From: Pseudaestuariivita rosea
GTDB lineage: Bacteria; Pseudomonadota; Alphaproteobacteria; Rhodobacterales; Rhodobacteraceae
Assembly (NCBI RefSeq): GCF_017592335.1
Contig: NZ_JACNMP010000010.1
Coordinates: 57,164-121,163, forward strand
Reading direction: 5' to 3'
DNA: 64,000 bases
The position numbers and the translations under genes are program-made. The first letter of the stretch is position 1. Each line of letters starts with the position of its first letter. The notes under the pieces are model-generated. The model was given only the letters and a program-made list of their open reading frames with translations, ran no database searches and was not told the DNA's origin. This document shows, in pieces, positions 53,556 to 63,873 of this stretch.

Positions 53556-54572
53556 ATGGAAACGCCCGAAATCATGGCAGAATTTCAATCCGCAAAACAG
53601 CTGGTTCTGGCCCATCACGCCGGACTGGACGCAGCCGATCCTGATGCAACGGGTCAGATATTGGCCCGGGACACATCGCCCGATTACTTATGGCGCGGGT
53701 ATTATCCGTTCGGTGAGCTACCGGGTCATGAAGCCGTCGCCACCCGGTTTTGGCAACCATTAAAAACCGCCTTGAGCCGACTGCAGCGGCGCGATGACAT
53801 CTTCTTTGCGGGTCGTAATCAGATCGACGGATTTGAAAGTATCTGGGTGGTGTCGATGGGCCATCTGATGGGGCTGTTCGATCAGCCTTGGCTGGGTATT
53901 CAGCCGACGGGTAAACTGGCCTTATTGCGATACTGCACGTTTCACCGGGTCGAGGGCAACCGCATCACCGAGACCGCGATGTATTTCGACATCCCGCACC
54001 TGATGGCCCAGACCGGTCATCGGATTTTCCCAAATCAGACCGCGCAGCATCTGGTGCAGCCCGGGCCGCGCACCCATGACGGGCTGCTTTATGACGTTCA
54101 ACCGGCTAAGACCGGGCAAGTGACGCTTGACCTGATCAACGCGATGATCACCGACCTAGGCCAGTGGCAATCGGGCCTGCCGTTGGAAGAGGAACTGGCG
54201 CGCACATGGGCAGACGACATGTTGTGGTGGGGCCCCGAGGGGATCGGGGCCACCTATACAATCGAACGCTATGCCAAGCAGCATTCCCGCCCGTTTCGCA
54301 GCGCCTTCACCGACCGATCCGCTACCGGCCATATTGCCCGCCTGGCCGAGGGCCACTATGGCGGCTTTTTCGGCTGGCCAAACTTCACCGCCCGCCCGAC
54401 GGGTGGATTTATGGGCTTGCCCCCCAGTGACATCGCTTGCGAATTTCGCGTGATCGACATCTACCGGCGTGAAGCGGGCAAACTGGCCGAAAACTGGATC
54501 TTCATCGACCTTCTGCACTCCTGCAAGATGCAGGGGATCGATCATCTGGCGCAGATGACAACGGAAGTATAA
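53556..54572 (+). CDS. Divergent double SnoaL/NTF2-like protein
   Basis: A 338-residue protein with two NTF2-like halves: about residues 10-150 (LVLAHHAGLDAADPDATGQI, YYPFGELPGHEAVATRFWQP, YCTFHRVEGNRITETAMYFD) and 190-335 (LARTWADDMLWWGPEGIGAT, HYGGFFGWPNFTARPTGGFM). ATG 53556 is chosen; 53574 is possible. Upstream extension of the frame lies antisense to the ABC ATPase gene and is not coding. It is driven from the region with the LacI operator and should be part of the same catabolic regulon. Confidence 0.83.
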   Translation: METPEIMAEFQSAKQLVLAHHAGLDAADPDATGQILARDTSPDYLWRGYYPFGELPGHEAVATRFWQPLKTALSRLQRRDDIFFAGRNQIDGFESIWVVSMGHLMGLFDQPWLGIQPTGKLALLRYCTFHRVEGNRITETAMYFDIPHLMAQTGHRIFPNQTAQHLVQPGPRTHDGLLYDVQPAKTGQVTLDLINAMITDLGQWQSGLPLEEELARTWADDMLWWGPEGIGATYTIERYAKQHSRPFRSAFTDRSATGHIARLAEGHYGGFFGWPNFTARPTGGFMGLPPSDIACEFRVIDIYRREAGKLAENWIFIDLLHSCKMQGIDHLAQMTTEV

Positions 54573-54581
54573 CAAAACCGG

Positions 54582-55331
54582 TTATTTCTTTCGCACGGTC
54601 GGAATCGAGCTTTTGATGTAGCGATATTCGGCCTCGGGGTGGGGTGGATGCCCGTCGGTTTTGCGCCAATAGGCAAATCCACCGCGATAGAGCCATAGGG
54701 GAATGATGCAGACAAACCCGATGATAAAGCCGCCTGCATGCGCCCAATAGGCGACACCGCCTTCGTCACCAATCGCATTAGCCGCCACCCCGTTGGCCAG
54801 TTGCAGGGCAAACCACAGCCCCAACATCAGCCACGCCGGGATCGGAATGACTTTGACGATGATCACAAGGATCAGCAGAATATCGATCCGCGCTTTGGGG
54901 AACAGCAGCAGATAGGCCCCCATCACCCCCGCAATTGCACCCGACGCCCCCACCGTCGGCAAACGCGACAGCGGGTCAGACCAGACATGCGCCAACCCCG
55001 CCGTCGCCCCGCAAAACAGGTAGAACAGCAGAAAGCCGATGTGGCCCAGCTCTTCCTCCATATTGTCGCCAAAAATGTATAAAAACAGCATGTTACCGGC
55101 CAGATGCATGATGCCGCCATGCAGGAAGGTTGAGGTTAGAACGGTGTAAGATCGCTCTCCCTCACTCACTAGCAGTGGGATCATGGCCCAATCAAACCAA
55201 AACGCATTCAGCGCTGCGGGGTCGGAAAACAGCGACCAATAGCTGACAAAGACGACAATATTCAGCGCGATCAACGCATAGGTCACAAACGGCGTTTTTT
55301 CAGATGGATTGTGATCGCGAAACGGAAACAT
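54582..55331 (-). CDS. Rhomboid-family intramembrane serine protease
   Basis: A 249-residue membrane protein starting at ATG 55331 ([20 protein letters not shown]). It has six to seven helices, HAR-like loop [20 protein letters not shown], catalytic Ser in [20 protein letters not shown], and catalytic His in [16 protein letters not shown]. All rhomboid active-site features are present. The C-terminus is short and basic. It converges with the SnoaL-like gene (9-bp gap). Substrate unknown. Confidence 0.9.
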   Translation of the reverse strand: MFPFRDHNPSEKTPFVTYALIALNIVVFVSYWSLFSDPAALNAFWFDWAMIPLLVSEGERSYTVLTSTFLHGGIMHLAGNMLFLYIFGDNMEEELGHIGFLLFYLFCGATAGLAHVWSDPLSRLPTVGASGAIAGVMGAYLLLFPKARIDILLILVIIVKVIPIPAWLMLGLWFALQLANGVAANAIGDEGGVAYWAHAGGFIIGFVCIIPLWLYRGGFAYWRKTDGHPPHPEAEYRYIKSSIPTVRKK

Positions 55332-55460
55332 GGCCCGACGCTGGCCCAGCCCAAGCAAGGTGTCAAGCCGAACGGCAAAGCCGCCAACGGACAAAAAACC
55401 GCAGCGACAACGTCACGGCCCCTTTACCTTGTTTTCGCAATCCGTATTGTGCGCCCCCAG

Positions 55461-55546
55461 GCCCGCGTGGTGGAATGGTAGACACAGGGGACTTAAAATC
55501 CCCAGGCAGGAATGCCGTGCCGGTTCGAGTCCGGCCGCGGGTACCA
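55461..55546 (+). tRNA. tRNA-Leu (TAA)
   Basis: An 86-nt class II tRNA with encoded CCA: acceptor GCCCGCG/CGCGGGT, anticodon stem-loop GGGGA-CTTAAAA-TCCCC (anticodon TAA), long variable arm, T arm CCGG-TTCGAGT-CCGG. Its 3' end is six bases from the stop of the HD-Pnk RNA-repair gene on the other strand. Confidence 0.95.
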
Positions 55547-55552
55547 AATAAT

Positions 55553-56704
55553 TTATACAAAACGATTTCCATTAATCACATAGTCCACCTTATGTGCCTC
55601 GCTCAATGTTGGCGGTTCCAGCCGCTCCGCCATTTTCAGGATCACCTTTTGCGGCACCACTGCCGCCCGATCAGCATTTTGGCGCAGCAGTGTGTTCGGG
55701 GCCGGTTCAAGGTAAACGATGCGGATATTTGCCCCATAATCGCGCAGCAGCCGCAGCACCTTGGATCGGACCTGAGCAGTGATATTCGTTGCATTCCACG
55801 CAAAGTCGCGCCGGGCTCTTAAATGATCCTTTGCGCGATCATAGGCGGCGTGAACGACATACCCCTGATTGCCAGTCGCAGATGCGTTCAGTTCGGCCCG
55901 GATGGCATCCAGGCTGACCACCGGCAGATCGGGGTGGTGATGTGCCAGCCATGTATCCTTGCCCGCACCGGGCAGCCCGGACATGACTGTGACATGGCAC
56001 CTGAAATCCTCAAAGGCCGCAAAATGCGGATCGCGGTCGTCGCGTTCGAAATACGCAACCCGGCTTTCGTCATTGGCAAAGGTGAATGGCGCAGATAGAC
56101 AGCCCGCTTCCTCAAACACCAGCCGGGCTAGGTCGACATTTTCGATGATCGCCTGCTGGTCGTCGCAAATCCGACCCAGTGCATCGGCGTGGGCATGCAG
56201 ACACAGCAAATCGGGCCGACAGGTCCAACTGGTCTGAATGGCCAGCCTGCGCGGATCGGGTCGTTCGATCAGCCAAAACGGCAGTTGATGATGCAGGATG
56301 ATCCCACATAACGCTTCACGCCAGACAAAGGGCGCACCCACCTGCCACAACAGAAATCGCGCGATATTTGCGCCGATGCGTGAGTGCCCGCGTGAAGTAA
56401 TGCGCCCGTCGTCCTCGTGCTGCGTCGTTGTAGGCTTGCCGATGTCGTGCAGGCACGCGGCCCAGAACAGCATCGACCGGTCGTTGTCAGGCAATGCGCG
56501 CCATTTTGCATCGGAGACCAGGGCCTTAACCACCATGCGGGTGTGCGTGCCCACGTCCCCTTCGCCATGGTGAACCGGATCCTGCGGACAGGTGTCCAGA
56601 GCGGTAAACTCAGGCCACAGCGACCAAAGGGCGGGCCAATCGACCCGCCACTCGGGCACCTGCGGAACAAGGGCGATCAGGTCCTTAAATGTCGGGGTCA
56701 TCAT
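55553..56704 (-). CDS. HD-Pnk: HD phosphohydrolase fused to polynucleotide kinase
   Basis: A 383-residue protein. The N-terminal HD domain has GEGDVGTHTRMVVKAL, FWAACLHDIGKPTTTQHEDD (His-Asp) and HSRIGANIARFLLW. The C-terminal P-loop kinase has VTVMSGLPGAGKDTWLAHHH (Walker A about residues 245-252), VVSLDAIRAELN and a lid with RARRDFAWNATNITAQVR, as in T4 Pnk-like enzymes. HD-Pnk proteins of this order remove 2',3'-cyclic phosphate and phosphorylate 5'-OH RNA ends so that a ligase can join them. It overlaps the RNA ligase gene by 20 bp. Confidence 0.88.
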   Translation of the reverse strand: MMTPTFKDLIALVPQVPEWRVDWPALWSLWPEFTALDTCPQDPVHHGEGDVGTHTRMVVKALVSDAKWRALPDNDRSMLFWAACLHDIGKPTTTQHEDDGRITSRGHSRIGANIARFLLWQVGAPFVWREALCGIILHHQLPFWLIERPDPRRLAIQTSWTCRPDLLCLHAHADALGRICDDQQAIIENVDLARLVFEEAGCLSAPFTFANDESRVAYFERDDRDPHFAAFEDFRCHVTVMSGLPGAGKDTWLAHHHPDLPVVSLDAIRAELNASATGNQGYVVHAAYDRAKDHLRARRDFAWNATNITAQVRSKVLRLLRDYGANIRIVYLEPAPNTLLRQNADRAAVVPQKVILKMAERLEPPTLSEAHKVDYVINGNRFV

Positions 56705-57506
56705 AGGCCCCCTTCACGCCAAGAACCGGGGCAAAAATATCGACGCCATCCGCCAATGCATTCGGCAGAATGGGTCGATCCAGCCAGTGCCCTTCGGCCG
56801 CCTGAATGGCCTGTATGAAATCGTCACGGACGTATTTCAGCCGTTCTTCAACCAGATGGTCCGTTTCGACCTTGATATATAACCCCTCGGCCAGATCGCT
56901 GTCTTCGGTCTGCTTTTCGACGAAATCCGCCCGACTGCCCGAGGTCTGCGCGGCACGGTCCAGCGCCGCACGCCAGTCTGTGGATTTGTAAAGCGATGGC
57001 TGAACAAGGCGCTCGAGCTGCGCAACCGAATTGACGTGGCCCTGAAAGACGACGGGCACGGGCATCACCGGCAAGCCGAACAGCACATCCCGTCGGGCCG
57101 CGGTCGACAGAAACTGCCCCGTTTGCCGATCCAGAACGTCGAACTCCATAAAGTAATGCGGCAGGCGATCGTAAAACACTGTGTGCTTGGCGTACATCCA
57201 TTCGCCATACATCACGTACCGGTCACCCAGCACCTGATGAAACGCAGCGTGATGCACGTTGGCCCAGGTTTTAAACAGATCGAAATGCCGTTCACGCGCG
57301 CCACCGGTCAGGTAGTGGCCCCGGCTTTGCAACAGCAATTCGCCCTGCGCATCGAACGAAATGGCCGAATTGGCGCCATCCAGCTTTTCCTCAATCGTCA
57401 GGAATCGCCCGTTTAGGTCGGCAATGGGCATATCATCGCCCAGATCCCCATGCTGAAGGCGCGATCCTTCAACGTGCCGCGTCCGCGGATATTTCAAGAT
57501 AGTCAT
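56685..57506 (-). CDS. RNA ligase (Rnl2-like, KxDG type)
   Basis: A 273-residue nucleotidyltransferase with motif I TIEEKLDGANSAISF (Lys nucleophile, about residue 41), motif Ia LLQSRGHYLTGG, motif III RYVMYGEWMYAKHTVFYDRL, IIIa YFMEFDVLDRQTG, motif IV AEGLYIKVETD and motif V EERLKYVRDDF. All catalytic motifs are present. It matches the RNA ligase partner of HD-Pnk and should seal broken RNA. The two genes form an operon with the ligase first. Confidence 0.9.
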   Translation of the reverse strand: MTILKYPRTRHVEGSRLQHGDLGDDMPIADLNGRFLTIEEKLDGANSAISFDAQGELLLQSRGHYLTGGARERHFDLFKTWANVHHAAFHQVLGDRYVMYGEWMYAKHTVFYDRLPHYFMEFDVLDRQTGQFLSTAARRDVLFGLPVMPVPVVFQGHVNSVAQLERLVQPSLYKSTDWRAALDRAAQTSGSRADFVEKQTEDSDLAEGLYIKVETDHLVEERLKYVRDDFIQAIQAAEGHWLDRPILPNALADGVDIFAPVLGVKGAYDDPDI

Positions 57507-57842
57507 CGTAAGTCTCGCTTATTCGGGGCTTGGCCCACACATGAAAAACAACCCGGCAGAAACTGACGGGCAAAGCGTTCATCAAAAGTGCGAAGACTTA
57601 CATTGGTCTGCCATGGGTCCAGAGGTTGGAATGTGCGAGTGCCTTAAATGACGTGCTGTTTTATGACAAGAGCTGCGGGAATAACCCGTCTTGAGTGTTG
57701 CACATCGGATATTCTGCCCAAATCGCGGGCATTTGAACTGATCATCAAGAGTTGATCACATATTCTCAACTGGACAGTTCGACTTCTGGAAAATTACATT
57801 ACCTACATAGAACATATAATTATGCGTCGCAGGAGTACAAGA
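57507..57842. other. Intergenic region before yejA with possible operator
   Basis: No gene is seen. It must hold promoters for the leftward RNA-repair pair and the rightward yej operon. An imperfect inverted repeat with TGATCA at both ends (57739-57758) lies about 85 bp before the yejA start and may be an operator. Confidence 0.35.
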
Positions 57843-59765
57843 ATGCAGCCATCCCGCCAGACAACATCCCGCGCAAAGGCCCGTGTTATTGCCCGGAAAT
57901 TATCGGTTTCACAGATCGCAATCGGGTTTTCGGTTTTTATCGTTGCGTTGATTTGGATGGCTCTCACTGCCTTTGCCGACGAAGAACGGATCATCAAATC
58001 ACATGCCTACGCGATTCTGGGGGAACCGAAGTACCCTGCGGATTTTGAACATTTTGACTATGTGAACCCCGATGCGCCGAAGGGTGGCGAAATTTCGACA
58101 TGGGCGCGGGGCACCTTTGACAGCATGAACCCCTTCAGCCTGCAGGGTCGCGCGGCGGCCCTATCCAGCAGTTCGATCGAACGCCTGATGATTTCGTCCG
58201 CTGACGAACCCGGCACGCGTTATGGTCTGATCGCTGAATCCCTAGAATATCCGGAAAGTGAAGACTGGGTCATTTACAACCTGCGACCCGAGGCACGCTT
58301 TTCCGACGGCACGCCTGTCACTGCCGACGATGTTGTCTTCACCCATGAATTGCTGATGGAACAGGCCCTTCCGTCTTATCGCGAGGCGATTTCGCAGCTT
58401 GTTCAGAAGGTTGAGGCACTGGATACCCATCGCGTCAAATTCACGTTCATGCCGGATGTGCCCCGCGATGGTCTGATCAGCCAGACGACCGCGTCGGCCG
58501 TGATGTCACGAAAGTGGTTCGAAGAAACAGGCGAACGCCTTGATGAAAGCACACTGACCCAGTTTTTGGGAACGGGACCTTATGTGCTGGATGACTACAC
58601 CATCAACCGCAGCGTAACTTATCGCCGGAACCCCGATTACTGGGGCAAAGACCTGCCCGTAAACCGCGGGCGCCATAATTTTGATGCCATTCGTATCGAG
58701 TATTTTGGCGACAATAATGCGGCACTCGAAGGCTTTAAGGGCGGCGCATACACTTTCCGTCTGGAAGACGACGCGCTGACCTGGGCCACAAAATATGACT
58801 TTCCCGCAGTGCGAAACGGCATTGTCAAGATGGAAGAAATTCCCGATGGAAACTTGCCTTTTGCGGAAGGTTTCGTCTTCAACCTGGCCCGTCCGCAATT
58901 TCAAGACGTCCGCGTGCGCGAAGCCATCGGGTTGATGTATAATTTCGAATGGACGAACGAAAGCCTGCAGTTTGGCCTGTTCAATCAGCGCCATTCGTTC
59001 TGGGAAAACTCGGAACTGGCGGCATCGGGTGTGCCCGAAGGCGCCGAACTGGCCTTTCTGCGATCGCTTGGTGACATGATCGACCCCAGCCTTTTGACGG
59101 ATGAGGTCGTGATGGCCCATACATCAGGACAGCGTCAGCTAGACCGCCGTAACCTGCGCCGTGCGTCGCAGTTGCTGGACGAAGCAGGATGGGAGGTCGG
59201 CAGCGACGGGACACGCCGGAATGCTGAGGGTCAGACGCTGGATCTGGAGTTTCTAAGCGACAATGTCGAAATTGAACGCATCGCGTCCGGCTTTATCCAG
59301 AACCTGCAGGCGCTTGGGGTGAATGCCAGCTTTAACCGTGTTGATCCCGCCCAGTATACCAATCGTGAGCGTGATCGCGATTATGATATGATCTACAGCA
59401 CGCGGTATTTGACATCGCTGGTCCCAGGGCTTGGATATTCGCAGCGCTTCGGATCCGCTGACGCAGGGTACAGTGTCTTCAACCCGGCAGGCTTCGGCAC
59501 GCCCGCCGGTGACGCTATCATAGAAAAGCTGGTTGCCGCGGAAACGCCCGAAGAATTCGCAGTGACGACCAAGGCGCTTGATCGTCTGATGCGTGCCGAG
59601 CGCTTTGTCATACCGACTTGGTACAAGGCCAACCACTGGGTCGCCTATTACGATCAATATGAATATCCTGAAAACATGCCTCCTTACGCTCTGGGCTATC
59701 TGGATTTCTGGTGGTATGACGAAAGCGAAGCACAAGAAATAAGGGCAGCCGGTGCCCTTAGATAA
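57843..59765 (+). CDS. yejA: YejA-type peptide ABC transporter substrate-binding protein
   Basis: The ATG at 57843 with AGGAG eight bases before it is preferred to 57822 and gives 640 residues. After a signal helix (IAIGFSVFIVALIWMALTAFA) come the family 5 binding-protein motifs: YPADFEHFDYVNPDAPKGGE, FDSMNPFSLQGRAA, EARFSDGTPVTADDVVFTHE and RQLDRRNLRRASQLLDEAGW. YejA binds oligopeptides, including microcin C-like compounds. First gene of a complete yejABEF operon. Confidence 0.93.
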   Translation: MQPSRQTTSRAKARVIARKLSVSQIAIGFSVFIVALIWMALTAFADEERIIKSHAYAILGEPKYPADFEHFDYVNPDAPKGGEISTWARGTFDSMNPFSLQGRAAALSSSSIERLMISSADEPGTRYGLIAESLEYPESEDWVIYNLRPEARFSDGTPVTADDVVFTHELLMEQALPSYREAISQLVQKVEALDTHRVKFTFMPDVPRDGLISQTTASAVMSRKWFEETGERLDESTLTQFLGTGPYVLDDYTINRSVTYRRNPDYWGKDLPVNRGRHNFDAIRIEYFGDNNAALEGFKGGAYTFRLEDDALTWATKYDFPAVRNGIVKMEEIPDGNLPFAEGFVFNLARPQFQDVRVREAIGLMYNFEWTNESLQFGLFNQRHSFWENSELAASGVPEGAELAFLRSLGDMIDPSLLTDEVVMAHTSGQRQLDRRNLRRASQLLDEAGWEVGSDGTRRNAEGQTLDLEFLSDNVEIERIASGFIQNLQALGVNASFNRVDPAQYTNRERDRDYDMIYSTRYLTSLVPGLGYSQRFGSADAGYSVFNPAGFGTPAGDAIIEKLVAAETPEEFAVTTKALDRLMRAERFVIPTWYKANHWVAYYDQYEYPENMPPYALGYLDFWWYDESEAQEIRAAGALR

Positions 59766-59788
59766 TAACAAGCTGAGCCGTTAAGCCC

Positions 59789-60934
59789 ATGGGCGCCTAT
59801 ATCCTTCGCAGATTACTTTTGATCATCCCCACATTATTCGGGATCATGGTCATCAACTTCGCGCTTGCACAATTCGTCCCCGGTGGGCCGGTTGATCAGG
59901 CCATCGCCCGGGCGACCGGTGGCGGTGACGTGCTGGAAGGGATCACCGGCGGCCCAAGCGGCGGTTTCGATCAGCAAGCGGCGGGCGAAGAAACCTATAT
60001 CGGCGCCCGCGGTTTGCCGCCCGAATTCATCGAACAGCTGGAACGCGAATTCGGCTTTGACAAACCGCCACTTGAGCGGTTCCTGAACATGATGTGGAAT
60101 TATATCCGCTTTGATTTCGGCGATAGTTATTTCCAGTCGCGTTCCGTGGTCGATCTGGTTGTCGAAAAGTTGCCCGTATCCATCACGCTTGGGTTATGGT
60201 CGACATTTATTGCCTATCTGATCTCGATCCCCTTGGGCATTCGCAAGGCCGTGCGCGACGGGTCGCGCTTTGATACGTGGACCTCGGGCGTTGTTATCAT
60301 TGGCTATGCCATTCCGGGCATTCTGTTTGCCGTTCTTCTGCTGGTGTTGTTTGTGGGCGGCAACTGTTTCAGGCTGCCCTACATCCAGGATATCTGGCCG
60401 GGGGGCGAGGCCTTCAATCCCACGTGCCGTCAGTTGTTTCCCCTGCGCGGTCTGACGTCCGACAATTGGGATCAGCTGTCGCTGGTTGGAAAAGTGACCG
60501 ATTATCTTTGGCACATCATACTGCCAGTTATATCTGTGACCATCGCGGCTTTTGCGACACTTACACTTCTGACCAAGAATTCCTTCATCGATGAAATCAA
60601 CAAGCAATATGTCATCACCGCCAAAGCCAAGGGGCTGACCGAACGTCGTGTGCTTTACGGCCACGTCTTCCGCAATGCGATGCTGATCATAATCGCGGGT
60701 TTTCCATCGGTTTTCATCGGTTCGTTTTTCACGGGCGTCCTGCCGATCGAGATCATTTTTTCGCTTGATGGTTTGGGCCGATTGGGGTTCGAGGCTGCCG
60801 TTGCACGCGATTATCCCATCGTCTTTGGCACGCTGTTCATCTTTGGCCTGATGGCGCTAGTCATCAACATCATCAGTGATCTGATGTATGTGATCGTTGA
60901 CCCGCGCATCGATTTCGAGCGGAGGCAGGCATGA
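59789..60934 (+). CDS. yejB: YejB-type peptide ABC transporter permease
   Basis: A 381-residue permease: N-terminal helix [20 protein letters not shown] with [14 protein letters not shown], the family's long periplasmic loop with acidic GGGDVLEG segment, helices [20 protein letters not shown] and [20 protein letters not shown], and the EAA-like segment [20 protein letters not shown]. Two Cys lie in an outer loop (about residues 193 and 213). It follows yejA by 23 bp and overlaps yejE. Confidence 0.93.
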   Translation: MGAYILRRLLLIIPTLFGIMVINFALAQFVPGGPVDQAIARATGGGDVLEGITGGPSGGFDQQAAGEETYIGARGLPPEFIEQLEREFGFDKPPLERFLNMMWNYIRFDFGDSYFQSRSVVDLVVEKLPVSITLGLWSTFIAYLISIPLGIRKAVRDGSRFDTWTSGVVIIGYAIPGILFAVLLLVLFVGGNCFRLPYIQDIWPGGEAFNPTCRQLFPLRGLTSDNWDQLSLVGKVTDYLWHIILPVISVTIAAFATLTLLTKNSFIDEINKQYVITAKAKGLTERRVLYGHVFRNAMLIIIAGFPSVFIGSFFTGVLPIEIIFSLDGLGRLGFEAAVARDYPIVFGTLFIFGLMALVINIISDLMYVIVDPRIDFERRQA

Positions 60935-62097
60935 CCGATACCCCTCTGACATCTGTACCCCCCGTTGCGCCAAAGCCGAAAAAAGGCTTTTTTACTATGT
61001 CGCCCATCGCGAAACGGCGGTGGCGTAATTTCAAACAGAACCGACGTGCCTTTTGGTCACTGATCATCTTCAGCGTATTGTTTTTCACTTCGCTTTTTGC
61101 CGAGTTCATTGCCAACGACAAACCGATCCTTGTTCGGTATGAAGGTCAGTATTATATGCCGATCTTGCGCTTTTATCCCGAAACGCAATTCGGCGGTGAC
61201 CTTCGCACCGAGGCGATCTATCGCGATATCGAGGTTCAGTGCCTGATCCTGTCACAGGGAGCCGAAGAATGCTGGGACGACCCCGAAGGTGTGATCGAAG
61301 AGGCGCGAACAGGCACCATCGCTGGGCGCGATATCACGCCAGGCTGGATCCTTTGGCCGCTGATCCCCTACAGCTATGATACACCCAATAATCTTGGTCG
61401 CGCCGCACCCACCGCCCCGGACGCCAATCACTGGCTGGGCACCGATGACACAACACGCGATGTCTTGGCCCGCGTCATTCATGGGTTCCGTCTGTCGGTG
61501 CTGTTCGCACTGATTGTCACCACCTGCGCCAGTATTCTTGGCATTATCGCGGGGGCCGTTCAGGGGTATTTCGGCGGCGTTCTGGATCTGACGTTCCAGC
61601 GCCTGATCGAAATCTGGGTTTCCACCCCGTCGCTATATATCATCATTATCCTGTTCGCTATTCTTGGGCGAAGTTTCTGGCTGTTGGTCTTTATCATGGT
61701 CATCCTTGGCTGGCCCGCCTTAACGGGATTAGTGCGCGCTGAATTTCTGCGGGCGCGCAACTTTGAATATGTTCGCGCAGCACAGGCCCTGGGTGTCAGC
61801 AACTGGACGATCATGTTCCGCCATATGCTGCCAAATGCCATGGTCGCGACACTGACCATGCTGCCCTTTATCGTCACGGGCGTTATCTCAAGCCTGGCCA
61901 TTCTTGATTATCTGGGCTTTGGTCTGCCGGCTGCGGCGCCATCACTGGGGGAAATGATCCTGCAAGGCCAACGCAATCTGCAAGCGCCATGGCTGGGTCT
62001 GACAGCCTTTTTCACCTTTGCAATCATGCTGTCGCTTCTGGTCTTCATTTTTGAAGGGGTGCGCGATGCCTTTGACCCTAGAAAGATCTTCAGATGA
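60931..62097 (+). CDS. yejE: YejE-type peptide ABC transporter permease
   Basis: A 388-residue permease with N-terminal [20 protein letters not shown], a periplasmic loop with RPIIVRYEG-like sequence ([20 protein letters not shown]), [20 protein letters not shown], and the EAA region [20 protein letters not shown]. It overlaps yejB and yejF by 4 bp each, the usual coupling in this operon. Confidence 0.94.
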   Translation: MTDTPLTSVPPVAPKPKKGFFTMSPIAKRRWRNFKQNRRAFWSLIIFSVLFFTSLFAEFIANDKPILVRYEGQYYMPILRFYPETQFGGDLRTEAIYRDIEVQCLILSQGAEECWDDPEGVIEEARTGTIAGRDITPGWILWPLIPYSYDTPNNLGRAAPTAPDANHWLGTDDTTRDVLARVIHGFRLSVLFALIVTTCASILGIIAGAVQGYFGGVLDLTFQRLIEIWVSTPSLYIIIILFAILGRSFWLLVFIMVILGWPALTGLVRAEFLRARNFEYVRAAQALGVSNWTIMFRHMLPNAMVATLTMLPFIVTGVISSLAILDYLGFGLPAAAPSLGEMILQGQRNLQAPWLGLTAFFTFAIMLSLLVFIFEGVRDAFDPRKIFR

Positions 62098-63734
62098 CCG
62101 CCGTTCTTGATATCCGCGATCTGCGCGTATCCTTCCGCCAGGACGGCAAGACGGTTCAGGCCGTCAAGGGCGTCAGCTTTACTGTCGGCAAGGGCGAAAC
62201 CGTAGCGCTGGTCGGCGAAAGTGGGTCGGGCAAATCTGTGACCGCTTTGTCGACCGTCCAGCTTCTGGGCGACAATGCCAATGTCGAAGGATCGGTACAG
62301 TACAACAACGAACAGATGATCGGTGCGCCCGAAAGTACCCTGCGCCGTGTTCGCGGCAATGACATCAGTTTCATTTTTCAGGAACCGATGACGTCGCTCA
62401 ACCCGCTGCACAAGCTGGAACGGCAACTGGCCGAAAGCCTGGAGTTGCACCAGGGGCTGACCGGCGCTGCCGCCCGCGTCCGCATTCTGGACCTGCTGCA
62501 AAAGGTCGGTATCCGCGACGCCGAAAGCCGTTTGGGCGCCTATCCGCACCAGCTGTCCGGTGGCCAGCGTCAGCGGGTGATGATCGCCATGGCCCTTGCC
62601 AACGGCCCGGACCTGCTGATCGCGGACGAACCCACGACAGCCCTTGATGTCACCATTCAAGCGCAAATCCTGGATCTGCTGGCCGATCTGAAACGGGCCG
62701 AGCAGATGTCGATGCTTTTCATCACCCACGACCTGGGTATCGTTCGCAAGATTGCCGACCGGGTCTGTGTGATGAAAGATGGTGAAATCGTCGAAACGGG
62801 TCCCGTCGAGCAGATATTCAACACACCCCACCACCCCTACACCAAGCTGTTGCTATCGGCCGAGGCCAAAGGCCACCCGATCCCGACGCCCGACAATGCG
62901 CCCGAGGTGCTTAAAACCGAAGACCTGCGCATCTGGTTTCCGATCCAAGCGGGCTTACTGAAACGTACTGTCGGTCATGTGAAAGCCGTGAATCAGGCCA
63001 GTCTGTCTGTCCGCGCGGGCGAAACCCTTGGGGTGGTGGGTGAAAGCGGATCGGGCAAGACGACTCTTGCACTGGCCATTCTGAGGCTGATCCAGTCCCA
63101 GGGTCAGATACTCTATGATGGTCAAGATATCCGCGCCTGGTCCGGGCAAAAACTGCGCAGCCTGCGTCGCGACATGCAGATTGTGTTCCAGGACCCCTAT
63201 GGATCACTTTCGCCGCGCATGACGGTGCACCAGATCATTGCCGAAGGGCTGTCGATCCACAAAATCGACAAGACCCGCGACGACCGTGAAATGGTGGCTG
63301 AAATCATGCAAGAGGTAGGCCTCGATCCTATGACAATGGATCGATATCCGCATGAATTTTCCGGCGGTCAGCGCCAGCGCATTGCCATTGCACGCGCCAT
63401 GATCCTGCGCCCGCGTCTGGTGGTGCTGGACGAACCGACCAGCGCGCTGGACATGACAGTGCAGGTTCAGATCGTCGATCTGCTGCGTGATCTGCAACAA
63501 AAGTATCAACTGGCCTATTTGTTTATCAGCCACGACCTGAAGGTCGTCCGCGCCCTGTCGCACAAGGTTATGGTGATGAAACAAGGCGATGTGGTCGAGG
63601 CCGGTACTGCAGACCAGATCTTTGACAATCCGCAGACCGATTACACCCGAACCTTGATCCACGCGGCCTTCGATATCACCATCGACGACAGCCCCGTCAC
63701 CCCTGCCACTGAATTGACTCAGGCCGGAAGCTGA
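62094..63734 (+). CDS. yejF: YejF-type peptide ABC transporter ATPase (two nucleotide-binding domains)
   Basis: A 546-residue protein with two complete ATPase domains. First: VALVGESGSGKSVTALSTVQ, Q-loop SFIFQEPMTSLNPLHKLERQ, LSGGQRQRVMIAMALANGPD and LLIADEPTTALDVT. Second: LGVVGESGSGKTTLALAILR, MQIVFQDPYGSLSPRMTVHQ, FSGGQRQRIAIARAMILRPR and LVVLDEPTSALDM. Both are intact. It powers the YejB/YejE peptide importer. No gene follows before the IS at the window edge. Confidence 0.95.
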   Translation: MTAVLDIRDLRVSFRQDGKTVQAVKGVSFTVGKGETVALVGESGSGKSVTALSTVQLLGDNANVEGSVQYNNEQMIGAPESTLRRVRGNDISFIFQEPMTSLNPLHKLERQLAESLELHQGLTGAAARVRILDLLQKVGIRDAESRLGAYPHQLSGGQRQRVMIAMALANGPDLLIADEPTTALDVTIQAQILDLLADLKRAEQMSMLFITHDLGIVRKIADRVCVMKDGEIVETGPVEQIFNTPHHPYTKLLLSAEAKGHPIPTPDNAPEVLKTEDLRIWFPIQAGLLKRTVGHVKAVNQASLSVRAGETLGVVGESGSGKTTLALAILRLIQSQGQILYDGQDIRAWSGQKLRSLRRDMQIVFQDPYGSLSPRMTVHQIIAEGLSIHKIDKTRDDREMVAEIMQEVGLDPMTMDRYPHEFSGGQRQRIAIARAMILRPRLVVLDEPTSALDMTVQVQIVDLLRDLQQKYQLAYLFISHDLKVVRALSHKVMVMKQGDVVEAGTADQIFDNPQTDYTRTLIHAAFDITIDDSPVTPATELTQAGS

Positions 63735-63873
63735 TTGTTCGGGCCAGCTTTAGAACAGGCCAGATGTGTGAAAAAAATCTGTCCGCTCACAAGAGTTTAT
63801 AACACTAAGACGATCATTAGCTAAAAACATCGAAGTCAGAGGCTTAACTCGATCATTCGGCGGCAGTGCGTGC

